Shown here one piece after another: positions 7,563 to 15,633 of a stretch of DNA of 64,000 nt. The number at the start of each line of letters is the position of its first letter. The stretch's first letter is position 1. The position numbers and the translations under genes are program-made. This DNA is from Gemmatimonadota bacterium. GTDB taxonomy: Bacteria; Gemmatimonadota; Gemmatimonadetes; Longimicrobiales; Gaopeijiaceae. The notes under the pieces were generated by a model. It was not told the origin of the DNA and searched no databases. It worked only from the letters and a program-made list of their open reading frames with translations. The stretch covers positions 1 through 64,000 of the forward strand of contig JAJDVT010000011.1 in NCBI GenBank assembly GCA_022826005.1, written 5' to 3'.

Positions 7563-8510
7563 ATGGCGGGGACGAAATCTGTGGTGGGGGGGAAAGCACT
7601 GGCGGGAACGGAAGCGGTTGCGGAAGCGAAGGCGGGCGTGGCGCGCGAGGCGGCCCTGGGGCTGGACACTCGAGCCGCGCTGCCGGTACGCATCATCCCC
7701 TGTCTCGATGTCCGGGACGGGCGGGTGGTCAAGGGCGTGAAGTTCCGCGGCCTGACCGACCAGGGCGATCCGGCGGCGCTCGCCCGCGCCTACGAGGAGC
7801 AGGGCGCCGACGAAGTCGTGGTGCTGGACGTGACCGCCACCACCGAAGCGCGCGGCACCCGGCTCGACACGGTGCGCGCGGTGCGGACGCGGCTGTCGGT
7901 GCCGCTTACCGTAGGCGGCGGGATCGGCGGCGTCGAGGACGCGTCCGCGCTGCTCGAGGCCGGCGCGGACAAGGTCGCGGTGAACACGGCCGCGCTGAAG
8001 CGTCCCGGGCTGCTCGCCGAGCTGGCGGCCCGCTTCGGTTCGCAGTGCGTCGTGGTGTCGATCGATGCGCTGGCGAGCGGGCGCGGCGCGTACCAGGTAG
8101 TGGTGCGCTCGGGCACCGAGCGCCTCGCGGTCGACGCGGTCGGCTGGGCCCGCCGAGCGGTGGAGCTGGGTGCGGGCGAGATCCTCCTCACCAGCATCGA
8201 CCGGGACGGCACCCGCAGCGGCTACGAGCTGGCGCTGCTGCGCGCCGTGCGCTCCGCGGTGCGGGTGCCGATCGTCGCCTCGGGCGGAGCCGATTCCCCC
8301 GAACACATGGCCGACGCCGTCGGAGCGGGGGCGGACGCCGTACTCGCCGCGTCGATCTTCCACCAGCGCAACTGGACGGTCGAGCGGGTGAAGCAGGCGC
8401 TGGCGCGGCTGGGAGTGCGGGTGCGCCCGCCGCACGAAGAAGGCGCAGACGCCCATCCGGCCATTGCATCGCCCGGCGTTGGCGCGGAGCCGGGGGAGCC
8501 AGTCCGTTGA
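7563..8510 (+). CDS. hisF: Imidazole glycerol phosphate synthase, cyclase subunit
   Basis: TIM-barrel cyclase that forms imidazoleglycerol phosphate and AICAR from PRFAR with HisH-derived ammonia. The catalytic aspartates lie in IIPCLDVRDGRVVKG and TSIDRDGTRSGYE; phosphate-binding loops VGGGIGG and ASGGADSPEH are present. At 315 residues it is longer than the usual ~255: about 40 extra residues of Ala/Gly/Lys-rich, low-complexity sequence precede the barrel and about 25 follow it. The ATG at 7563 has GGAG upstream, and no better internal start is obvious, so I keep the extension. Confidence 0.95.
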   Translation: MAGTKSVVGGKALAGTEAVAEAKAGVAREAALGLDTRAALPVRIIPCLDVRDGRVVKGVKFRGLTDQGDPAALARAYEEQGADEVVVLDVTATTEARGTRLDTVRAVRTRLSVPLTVGGGIGGVEDASALLEAGADKVAVNTAALKRPGLLAELAARFGSQCVVVSIDALASGRGAYQVVVRSGTERLAVDAVGWARRAVELGAGEILLTSIDRDGTRSGYELALLRAVRSAVRVPIVASGGADSPEHMADAVGAGADAVLAASIFHQRNWTVERVKQALARLGVRVRPPHEEGADAHPAIASPGVGAEPGEPVR

Positions 8511-9988
8511 TCGTCCCATCCATCGACCTGATGGACGGCCAGACGGTGCAGCTGGTGCAGGGGCGCCGCAAGGTCCTGGAGGCCGGCGACCCGCGCCCGC
8601 TCGCCGAGCGCTTCGGACGGGTCGGGGAAGTCGCGGTCGTGGACCTGGACGCCGCGCTGGGACGGGGGTCGAACACCGAAGTCATCGAGGAGCTGTGCCG
8701 TCTGGCGCCCTGCCGGGTGGGCGGCGGCATACGCGACCGGGACGGGGCGTTGCGATGGCTGGACCGGGGGGCGGCGAAGGTCGTGCTCGGGACGGCCGCG
8801 GTCCCGGAGGTCCTGGAAGCGCTGCCGCGCGACCGCGTGGTAGCGGCGCTGGACGCGTGGGAGGGCGAGGTGGTCGTGAAGGGATGGACCGAGCGCACCG
8901 GCCGCACCGTCCTCGAAGGCATGCGCGAACTGAGCGGCCTCGCGGGCGCCTTCCTCGTGACTTTCGTCGAAGGCGAGGGCAAGGAGGGCGGCTTCCCCCG
9001 GGACCGGATCCCGGCCCTCGCGGAGGCGGCGGGCGCCTCGCGGCTGACCATCGCCGGCGGCATCACCACCGCGGAGGAGATCGCCTGGCTGGACGCGGCG
9101 GGCGCTGACGCGCAGGTCGGGATGGCGCTCTACCGGGGCACCCTGGGGCTGGCGGAGGCGTTTACGGCCCCGCTCCGCAGCGAGCGGCCCGACGGACTCT
9201 GGCCCACGGTGGTCGCCGACGACCGGGGCGCGGCCCTGGGGCTGGTCTGGTCCAGCCCGGAGAGCGTGCGGACGGCGATCGACGAGGGGCGCGGCGTCTA
9301 TCATTCCCGCTCGAGGGGGCTCTGGCGCAAGGGGGCGTCGTCCGGCGCGACTCAGAAGCTGCTACGGGTCGGGCCCGACTGCGACCGGGACGCTCTCAGG
9401 TTCACGGTGGTCCAGGGCGGGACCGGGTTCTGCCACACCGGCGAATGGACCTGCTTCGGCCCGGCCGAGGGGCTGCGCAGGCTGGAGCGGACCGTGAAGT
9501 CCCGGCGCAGGAGCGCGGAGCCGGAGTCGCTGACCGGCCGACTGCTCTCGGATCCCGGGTTTCTGCGGGGGAAGCTGGTGGAGGAGGCGGGCGAGCTGGG
9601 CGAGGCTGTGGCGGAGCTGGGTGGGGTGAGAGGGGATGAGGATGGAGTGGGCACGCGTGCGGGCGATGCGACGCCGAAGCGGGACGTTGCGGGGGCCGAA
9701 ATGGGCGATGCGACGCCGGAGCGGGACGTTGCGGGGGCCGAAATGGGTGGAGCGATGCCGATGTCGGATGCTGCGGGCGCCGAAACGGGTGATGCGGTGC
9801 CGAGACCGGCCGCCGACCCGCGGCAGGTCCGCGTGGTCGAGGAGGCCGCCGATGTGATGTACTTCCTGACCGTGGCGCTGGAGAGCGCCGGCGTCAGCGT
9901 GGCCGACGTGGAGCGCGAGCTGGATCGCCGCAGCATGAAGGTCGGGAGGCGGGCGGCGTCGGCGCCGAAGGGGGCGGCGGATGGGTAG
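8507..9988 (+). CDS. hisA: HisA-HisI-HisE triple fusion
   Basis: 493 residues carrying three pathway activities. Residues 1-~228: HisA isomerase (IVPSIDLMDGQTVQLVQG, VGGGIRDRDG, IAGGITTAEE). Residues ~232-330: HisI phosphoribosyl-AMP cyclohydrolase (SRSRGLWRKGASSG, DCDRDALRF, CHTGEWTCFG with metal ligands). Residues ~341-480: HisE phosphoribosyl-ATP pyrophosphatase (KLVEEAGELGEAV and VVEEAADVMYFLTVAL, the acidic metal-binding helices). About 60 residues encoded partly by a 42-bp tandem repeat separate the two HisE helices. The start is TTG sharing bases with the hisF stop (TTGA), with GGAG eight bases upstream; no alternative start precedes the conserved IVPSID. HisIE fusions are common; the additional HisA domain is unusual. 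All three domains look intact. Confidence 0.95.
   Translation: MIVPSIDLMDGQTVQLVQGRRKVLEAGDPRPLAERFGRVGEVAVVDLDAALGRGSNTEVIEELCRLAPCRVGGGIRDRDGALRWLDRGAAKVVLGTAAVPEVLEALPRDRVVAALDAWEGEVVVKGWTERTGRTVLEGMRELSGLAGAFLVTFVEGEGKEGGFPRDRIPALAEAAGASRLTIAGGITTAEEIAWLDAAGADAQVGMALYRGTLGLAEAFTAPLRSERPDGLWPTVVADDRGAALGLVWSSPESVRTAIDEGRGVYHSRSRGLWRKGASSGATQKLLRVGPDCDRDALRFTVVQGGTGFCHTGEWTCFGPAEGLRRLERTVKSRRRSAEPESLTGRLLSDPGFLRGKLVEEAGELGEAVAELGGVRGDEDGVGTRAGDATPKRDVAGAEMGDATPERDVAGAEMGGAMPMSDAAGAETGDAVPRPAADPRQVRVVEEAADVMYFLTVALESAGVSVADVERELDRRSMKVGRRAASAPKGAADG
9661..9800 (+). repeat. 42-bp tandem repeat inside the HisE domain
   Basis: Units begin at 9661, 9703, 9745 and 9787 (GGGCGATGCGACGCC-type starts), the first two nearly identical and later ones diverged. 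Each encodes 14 residues of the pattern GDATPxRDVAGAEM, so the frame is preserved. It forms a disordered-looking insert between the two metal-binding helices of HisE. Confidence 0.9.
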
Positions 9989-11354
9989 GGGGGTGGATAT
10001 GGGGCCGGGGGGATCCGCCGGCTCCGTCCGCCCGGTGGGGTCGTCCGGTGCTGGAGGGCGTAGCGGGGGGCGACGGGAGATTCGGCTGAGGCGGGTGGCC
10101 GCGGCCGATGCGCCGGGGGCGCGCCAGCCGGCGGTGCCCCCGGAGATGATCGCGCCGGTGCTGGAGATCATCGAGTCGGTGCGCGAGGGGGGCGAGGCGC
10201 GGCTGCGCGAGCTTGCCGAGCGGTGGGATGGTCTCGAAGCCGGCGGGGCGCTGGTCAGGACGCCCCGCGAAATGCGATCCGCCCTGGAGTCGCTCCCGCG
10301 GCCCGACCGCGAGTTGCTGGAGCGCACCGCCGGCCGGATCGAGCACTTCGCCCGAGCGCAGCTGGAGTCGGCGGCACCGGTGGATGTGGTGGTGGAGGGG
10401 GGAAGGGCCGGCGACCGGCTGGTGCCGGTCCGCGTGGCCGGGTGCTACGCGCCGGGGGGGCGGTTTCCGCTGCCGTCTTCGGTGCTGATGACGGCTGTGA
10501 CGGCGACGGTGGCCGGGGTGCGCGAGGTGTGGCTGGCCTCGCCGAATCCGTCCCGGGAGGTGATGGCGGCGGGGGCGGTGGCGGGGGTGGGGGGGTTGCT
10601 GGGGGTGGGGGGGGCGCAGGCCGTGGCGGCGATGGCCTACGGCGTGCCGCCAAGTCCGCAGTGCGATGTGGTGGTGGGGCCGGGGAACCGGTGGGTGACC
10701 GCGGCCAAGCTCCTCGTCTCGGGGGTGGTCGGAATCGACCTCCTGGCAGGACCCTCCGAGCTCGCGATCCTGTCCGACGCGGACGGCGACCCGGCTCTCA
10801 TCGCTGCGGACCTGCTCGCGCAGGCCGAACACGACCCTGTGGCTCTCCCGATCCTCATCACCACTTCCGCGGAGCTGGTGGGCCGTGTCGAACGCGAACT
10901 CGCCATCCAGCTCTCCGGCCTTCCGACCGCTGAAACCGCCGCACAGGCCCTTCACAACGGCTTTGCCGTCGTCGCCCCGGAGGAGGAAGCCCTGCGCTGT
11001 TGCGAGGAACTCGCGCCGGAGCACCTGCAGCTCCACGGGAGCCGGACGGAGGTCTGGGACAGATTGTTGGACAGATTCGGGGCACTATTTGTCAATGAAT
11101 CTGTCACAGAGGTCTTCGGGGACTACGGGGCCGGGCCAAATCACACCCTGCCGACCGGCGGCACCGCCCGCTTCACGAGTGGTCTGTCGGTGTTCCACTT
11201 CCTCAGGCGCCCGACCTGGCTGCGCATCGACGAAGGCCCCGCCCGGGACCGCGTGGCGCAGGATGCCGCCGCGCTGGCCCGCATGGAGGGACTCGAGGCC
11301 CACGCCCGTGCGGCGGAGATGAGGACGCGCCGGAGTTCGCAACCCGCGGAATAG
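9981..11354 (+). CDS. hisD: Histidinol dehydrogenase
   Basis: Catalyses the last two steps, histidinol to histidine, with NAD and zinc. 457 residues, somewhat longer than the usual ~430 because of a Gly/Arg-rich N-terminal stretch of about 35 residues. Motifs: CYAPGGRFPLPSSVLM, VVGPGNRWVTAAK, AGPSE, the zinc/catalytic regions AQAEHDP, APEHLQLH, DYGAGPNHTLPT and the late His in GLEAHARAAE. The ATG overlaps the hisE stop by eight bases. Between APEHLQLH and DYGAGPNH the DNA (11058-11106) is unusually AT-rich with rare codons (AGA, TTG, CTA, TTT, AAT, TCT) and nearly matches a dyad upstream of the PKS, although the protein length there is normal. Last gene of the operon. Confidence 0.96.
   Translation: MGRGVDMGPGGSAGSVRPVGSSGAGGRSGGRREIRLRRVAAADAPGARQPAVPPEMIAPVLEIIESVREGGEARLRELAERWDGLEAGGALVRTPREMRSALESLPRPDRELLERTAGRIEHFARAQLESAAPVDVVVEGGRAGDRLVPVRVAGCYAPGGRFPLPSSVLMTAVTATVAGVREVWLASPNPSREVMAAGAVAGVGGLLGVGGAQAVAAMAYGVPPSPQCDVVVGPGNRWVTAAKLLVSGVVGIDLLAGPSELAILSDADGDPALIAADLLAQAEHDPVALPILITTSAELVGRVERELAIQLSGLPTAETAAQALHNGFAVVAPEEEALRCCEELAPEHLQLHGSRTEVWDRLLDRFGALFVNESVTEVFGDYGAGPNHTLPTGGTARFTSGLSVFHFLRRPTWLRIDEGPARDRVAQDAAALARMEGLEAHARAAEMRTRRSSQPAE
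11058..11106. repeat. 49-bp dyad element within hisD, copy 1
   Basis: Contains GACAGATT, GACAGATTC, CACTAT, TGTCAA and GAATCTGTCA at the same spacing as the element at 27816-27864; about 40 of 49 positions agree. Both have inverted GACAGATTC / GAATCTGTC arms. In hisD the copy is coding and replaces no residues relative to the normal family length. Confidence 0.75.
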
Positions 11355-11449
11355 CTCCCGCTGCGTTCGGCGCTGCCTACAGCCCGAGCAAGGTGCGGTG
11401 GATCGCGGGCGTCTTGAACGGTGCGCCCGACACGCGTCCGGCAGTCCGC

Positions 11450-13936
11450 CTACCCGCCCCCCGCCCGGCACGGCACCGCGCGCCGCTCCACCACCTCACG
11501 CATTCTTCCATCCCCCACCCACACGGCCCGCGCCCCCCGCGCACCCCCCGCACCCCCCACCCCCGCACCCCCGACGCCCCCCGCCCTCGCGCGGCTCGCC
11601 ACCGTCACCCAGCACCGCGCACCCTCACGGTCCCGCCCCGCCTGCACCCCCCACCCCACGCGATCCCCGCGCACCCGGCCACGCACCCCGTCGCCCGCCG
11701 CCGAACCCTCGCCACAGAACTCCCCGAACCACCTCCTGAGCCCGGCGAGCCAGGCCTCGAACTCCCGCGTCCGCGGTGCACAGAGCCCGTCGTTGTTCAC
11801 GAAGTTGATCTCCCGGAGCTCCGTCAGCGACACCAGCGTGCCCGGCAATTCCCCGGTGAGAAGGTTGCTCCACAGGTTGAGCTGCCGGAGGCTGGCGAGG
11901 TCGCCGAACTCCTCCGGGACCGGGCCCGTGAACCGGTTTCTGCAGAGGTGCAGCTCCCGGAGCCTGGTGAGCTTGCCGAATTCAGGCGGAATGGGGCCCT
12001 CGAGGCTGTCGGGACAGGCCGCGAACCGCTCCAGCCGCGTGAGGTTGCCGATCGAGGACGGAATCGGCCCGCTCAGGTGGTTGGTTCCCAGTTCGAGCCG
12101 CCGCAGCCGCCGCAGGTCGCCGATCGTCTCCGGGATCGATCCCGTGAGCCGGTTGCCCCCGAAGTCGAGCTCTTCCAGCCTCGCGAGGTTTCCGATTCCG
12201 GAGGGAATCGAATCCGACAGGAGGTTGTTGCCGCTGGTGAACCCGATCCCGAAGTTGAGCCGGCGGAGGCGCGGCAGGCTGCCGATCGAGGACGGGATCG
12301 GACCGGTCAGGCGGTTTCCGTAGAGCAGGATGCTCTTGACGTTCCTCAGGTTGCCGATCTCTTCCGGCACGCCGGTGAGCAGGTTGCTGTACAGATTCAG
12401 GCTGTCCAGCGCGGTCAGGTTGCCGATCTCCGGGGGGATCGGCCCGGTCAGCTGATTGGCGCCGAGCTCGAGGATGCGCAGCTGGGTGAGGTTGCCGATC
12501 GTCGACGGGATCTCTCCGCTCAGGCGGTTGCCCTCCAGGGGAGAGGCGTCGATGCCGCACATCATCAGATACTGCAGCTCGCGCAGGTTCCCGATCTCGG
12601 CGGGAATCGGGCCCCTGAGCTGGTTGTGACAGAGGTCCAGGTAGGCGAGCTTCGTCAGCCTCCCGATCTCAGGCGGGATTTCCCCGGTCAGCTCGTTTCC
12701 GAAGAGCGACAGCGCGACGAGCTCCGTGAGGTTGCCGATCTCCGGGGGCAGTTCGCCGCTGATGGCGTTGTAGTTGAGATCGAGCGACTTGAGGCGCGAC
12801 AGCCGGGTGACCTCGACGGGGATCGGCCCCTCCAGGTCGTTTTCCCCGAGATGAAGCGACTCCAGACCCTCGAGATGCTGAATCTGCGGGGGAATCGAGC
12901 CGATCAATCCGTTGCCGGGCAGCACCAGGTGTCTCACCCGTCCCTCTTCGTTCAGGTGGATCCCCGCCCAGAGGGACACGGGTTCGTCCGACAGCCAGTT
13001 CGTGTTGTCGTGCCAGAGGTCGCCGTTGGTCAGCTCGTACAGGACCTTGAGAACCAGATCCTCCGGGTAGGGCACGACGATCAGGGAGGCCGAAGCGCTG
13101 GCTTCGTCCGCGGACACTGTGATGTCCACGGGCCCGAGACCGACGCCGGTCACGTACCCGCGGTCATTGACCCGTGCGATCTCCGGATTGCTCGACTCCC
13201 ACTGGAAGCGGGCTTCCGGAATCGCGAAGTCGTCGGCGTCGAAGGCGTTTGCGCGCAGGCGGATCGAGTCGGTCACCAGAATCGAATCGCCCGGGATGCG
13301 AAGCTCGACGGCGGCCGCCACCTGTTCGACGACCACGGTGGAGAAGCCGCCCAGGTCTCCCGACGCGGCGTGGATCGAGGCCCGCCCGTCGGCTACCGGC
13401 CGGACCAGCCCGGACGCGTCCACCGTCGCGACCGAGGTGTCGGCGGACGACCAGGTCACGCCCGCGCCCGCGAGGGTGTGCCCGTTGGCGTCGTGCACGG
13501 TGCCGGTGAGCTGGGCACTGCGGCCGAGCGAGGCGAACTGCACGTTGCCGGGCGTGACCGAGACGGAGGCCGCGACCTGGGCCACGGCGACCATGGCGGT
13601 TCCGGTGGCGCTGTCGGAGGTGGCGCTGATCATCGCGGTGCCGTTGCCCGCCGCCCGAACGAGCCCCGATCCGTTCACGGTCGCCACCGCGGGGTCGCTC
13701 GTGGTCCATTCCACGGTTCCTCCGACGACCTGGTGGCCATGCTGGTCGCGGACCGTCGCCGTGAAGCGCGCCGTGTCGCCGATTGCGTCGAGGCTGACGG
13801 TTTGCGGAGCGACCGTGAGAGTCAGCAGCGCGACGGGGGTGACGGTGTTGGCCTCTACGCAGGCCGAGAGGAGCGCCAGAGCGGCGAAGACTGCACCGAG
13901 CGGCCGGAGCACGCGTCTTCCGCCCGGTCGCTTCAC
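11450..13936 (-). CDS. Ig-like and leucine-rich-repeat lipoprotein
   Basis: 828 residues. GTG start with AGGAG seven bases upstream; signal sequence ending LLSAC with lipid-attachment Cys26. Next come three bacterial Ig-like (BIG2-type) domains (residues ~30-310; hallmarks such as VEWTTSDPAVATVNGSGLV), then about 15 plant-type LRRs of the pattern LxxLxLxxNxLxGxIPxxIGNL (residues ~345-710). Likely a surface-anchored binding or adhesion protein; ligand unknown. The last ~85 residues, after GLCAPRTREFEAWLAGL, are Gly/Arg/Val-rich with no structure and arise from a poly-C tract on the opposite strand, so the true C-terminus may be shorter or there may be a frame error. Convergent with hisD (95-bp gap, nothing recognised in it). 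Confidence 0.85.
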   Translation of the reverse strand: MKRPGGRRVLRPLGAVFAALALLSACVEANTVTPVALLTLTVAPQTVSLDAIGDTARFTATVRDQHGHQVVGGTVEWTTSDPAVATVNGSGLVRAAGNGTAMISATSDSATGTAMVAVAQVAASVSVTPGNVQFASLGRSAQLTGTVHDANGHTLAGAGVTWSSADTSVATVDASGLVRPVADGRASIHAASGDLGGFSTVVVEQVAAAVELRIPGDSILVTDSIRLRANAFDADDFAIPEARFQWESSNPEIARVNDRGYVTGVGLGPVDITVSADEASASASLIVVPYPEDLVLKVLYELTNGDLWHDNTNWLSDEPVSLWAGIHLNEEGRVRHLVLPGNGLIGSIPPQIQHLEGLESLHLGENDLEGPIPVEVTRLSRLKSLDLNYNAISGELPPEIGNLTELVALSLFGNELTGEIPPEIGRLTKLAYLDLCHNQLRGPIPAEIGNLRELQYLMMCGIDASPLEGNRLSGEIPSTIGNLTQLRILELGANQLTGPIPPEIGNLTALDSLNLYSNLLTGVPEEIGNLRNVKSILLYGNRLTGPIPSSIGSLPRLRRLNFGIGFTSGNNLLSDSIPSGIGNLARLEELDFGGNRLTGSIPETIGDLRRLRRLELGTNHLSGPIPSSIGNLTRLERFAACPDSLEGPIPPEFGKLTRLRELHLCRNRFTGPVPEEFGDLASLRQLNLWSNLLTGELPGTLVSLTELREINFVNNDGLCAPRTREFEAWLAGLRRWFGEFCGEGSAAGDGVRGRVRGDRVGWGVQAGRDREGARCWVTVASRARAGGVGGAGVGGAGGARGARAVWVGDGRMREVVERRAVPCRAGGG

Positions 13937-14166
13937 TGCCCGACTCCTGCCGGGGTTGGTGCCGGTGGCCCGCGGAGCCTGCAGGGAGGTATCAATGGCG
14001 AATACCGTCCGGTTTCGTGCTGTTGGCATCGGATTGAATGGTGCGGGTCCGGAAAAAGGTCAATGTCACTGGCGTACGCTGGCTACAACCGGAAGCTAGC
14101 AGTCGGGCCCCGTGCGAGACACCCTGCTTCCTCGATCGGGATTTCGGCCGGGCCTCACTGCCAATC

Positions 14167-14208
14167 TTGACAACGACGGCAGGATCAGGAGAAGATGTTA
14201 GCGCTAAC
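14167..14208 (+). promoter_or_regulatory. Candidate promoter with perfect 12-bp palindromic operator
   Basis: TTGACA (14167-14172), an 18-bp spacer, and GAAGAT (14191-14196), immediately followed by the perfect palindrome GTTAGCGCTAAC (14197-14208) at the expected start of transcription, 34 bp before the ACP start codon. Position suggests a repressor operator. The remaining part of the 13937-14241 divergent intergenic region shows no gene. Confidence 0.5.
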
Positions 14209-14241
14209 GATCACCCGACTCATCCAACGAAAGGCAACCCG

Positions 14242-14472
14242 ATGGCCACCACCGAATCCCGTCTCAGAGCACTCATCGATGAACATCTGGGACTCGGTCG
14301 CGAACCAAACCTCGATGGAGGGTTTTCCGATGCCGGCGTTTCGTCCCTGGACGCGGTTGCCTTCATGAGGCTCGTCGAACGGGACTTCGGTATCCGGATT
14401 CCCCCCGAGGACTGCGAGACGATCAATACATTCCGGGATCTCATCGCACACGTTGGCGCCAAGACCGGCTAG
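14242..14472 (+). CDS. Stand-alone acyl carrier protein
   Basis: 76 residues, a single four-helix ACP. The phosphopantetheine site is Ser35 in GVSSLDAVAF (SSL in place of the usual DSL), and helix III region FGIRIPPEDCETINTFRDL is typical of carrier proteins used in natural-product or specialised lipid pathways. AAAGG lies eight bases before the ATG. It is followed 73 bp later by an alpha/beta hydrolase on the same strand and lies across a converging 170-bp gap from the PKS/permease unit. It may serve the PKS terminal module, which has no ACP of its own, but that is inference from proximity. Confidence 0.9.
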   Translation: MATTESRLRALIDEHLGLGREPNLDGGFSDAGVSSLDAVAFMRLVERDFGIRIPPEDCETINTFRDLIAHVGAKTG

Positions 14473-14545
14473 CCACCCCAACCCTCGACAGACCGCCGGC
14501 AGGCCGGCGCGCGCCGTTTGATCCGGCGGGAGGAGTGCGGAGGCG

Positions 14546-15460
14546 ATGTGGGAGGTGCCTGAGCCGCTGTCCGTGTGTGATGTTCGACACGACGACGGCA
14601 GCGCCACCATCGTGCGCAGACACGGGAACCCGCATGGGCCTCGTCTCCTGCTGGGCCACGGCAACGGGCTCGCAGCAGACCTGTACTATCCCTTCTGGTC
14701 CCTGCTCGCCGACCGGTTCGACCTGCTCGTCTACGACCTCAGGAACCACGGGTGGAACCCGGTCGGCGCGCGGCGGGAGCACAACGTGCCCAACCTGGTC
14801 CGGGACCAGGAGCAGGTGGTCGACGCCGTGGCCCGGAGATACGGGGACCGGCCGACGATCGGGGTGTTTCACTCACTTTCGGCGTTGACGACTCTTCTGT
14901 CGGGCGTGCTCGCCACGGGCCGAACCGGCAGGCTTTCAGCCTGGGTTCTGTTCGATCCGCCCCTCTACCGGCCAGGTCCGGACGATCCGGACTACGACGC
15001 GTTGGCCGAGAAGACTGCCGGGATGACGGAGCGGCGCACCCATCGGTTCCGGAAGCGGAGCGACTTCAGCGACCTCATGAGCTATCTGCCCCTGCTCCTG
15101 CGGGCGGTGCCGGGCGCTTCGGATCTGATGGCCAAGACCATTCTGCGCGAGTCCTCCGACGAGGGCTATGAACTCAGGTGTCCCCGGGAATACGAGGCGC
15201 AGATCATCGCCTATGTGCGCACCTACGCCTTCCTGGTGGACTTCGGGAACCTCCCCTGTCCCACGAAGGTGATCGGCTCCGATCCCACGCTGCCGTACGC
15301 GTATCTGCCTACCTTCAACCTCAGTCACATCGAGACCCTGGACTACGATTTCATTCCGGAGACGACCCACTTTCTGCAGCTGGAGAAGCCGGAGGAATGC
15401 GTCGCGGCAATGTGTGAGTTTCTGGAGGAACGGGGGTTGGTCCAGCAGACCGTGGAATAA
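14546..15460 (+). CDS. Alpha/beta hydrolase
   Basis: 304 residues. The oxyanion loop LGHGNGLAADLYYP, the nucleophile elbow GVFHSLSAL with Ser110 in place of a canonical GxSxG, an acidic DP after strand 6 (LFDPPLYRP), and a late catalytic His in PETTHFLQLEKPEEC make up the usual triad layout. Start has GGAGG/GGAGGAG just upstream. Paired with an ACP, it could be a thioesterase or acyltransferase that removes acyl groups from carrier proteins, or a simple esterase; the sequence does not discriminate. No signal peptide, so cytoplasmic. Confidence 0.8.
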   Translation: MWEVPEPLSVCDVRHDDGSATIVRRHGNPHGPRLLLGHGNGLAADLYYPFWSLLADRFDLLVYDLRNHGWNPVGARREHNVPNLVRDQEQVVDAVARRYGDRPTIGVFHSLSALTTLLSGVLATGRTGRLSAWVLFDPPLYRPGPDDPDYDALAEKTAGMTERRTHRFRKRSDFSDLMSYLPLLLRAVPGASDLMAKTILRESSDEGYELRCPREYEAQIIAYVRTYAFLVDFGNLPCPTKVIGSDPTLPYAYLPTFNLSHIETLDYDFIPETTHFLQLEKPEECVAAMCEFLEERGLVQQTVE

Positions 15461-15518
15461 GTCCCCGCTGCATTCGGCCGACGATGCATCCGGGAACGCG
15501 GCGCTCACGCGCTCGCAC

Positions 15519-15536
15519 TGTAATGTTTGCTTTACA
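15519..15536. promoter_or_regulatory. 18-bp TGTAA-type palindrome, site A
   Basis: TGTAATG TTTG CTTTACA, in the 173-bp gap between the converging alpha/beta hydrolase and permease genes. Sequence on its right (CAATGTCATGT, then CTTTACC) also matches site C at 60511. No gene start is recognised on either side. Confidence 0.5.
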
Positions 15537-15633
15537 CAATGTCATGTCCTCTTTACCTCTTGGTCTCCTCAAGCGCCGCTCTGCGTTGCTCCTCGGACGA
15601 ATAGCGCTGCTATCCGCCCTTCGTCGCGCCTTG

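Noticed and set aside
9661..9800. CRISPR-like repeats
   Set aside because: Units are contiguous without spacers and lie in frame within a coding region. The same applies to the arrays at 31171 and 61431. No CRISPR array or cas gene was seen.
11058..11106. A palindromic element inserted in-frame into hisD (like Rickettsia RPE)
   Set aside because: The number of residues between the conserved EHL and GDY motifs is the usual one for HisD, so nothing was inserted; the similarity is at the DNA level only.
11393..14170. A 925-codon + strand frame opposite the LRR protein
   Set aside because: Apparent periodicity (repeated EVAD-type units) is the mirror of the LRR repeats on the true coding strand.
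15539..15604. A 21-codon + strand frame (MSCPLYLLVSSS...) after palindrome A, similar in its start to the LolA-like frame after palindrome C
   Set aside because: The shared MSC start follows from the shared DNA element rather than from protein homology, and there is no SD; not called as a gene.
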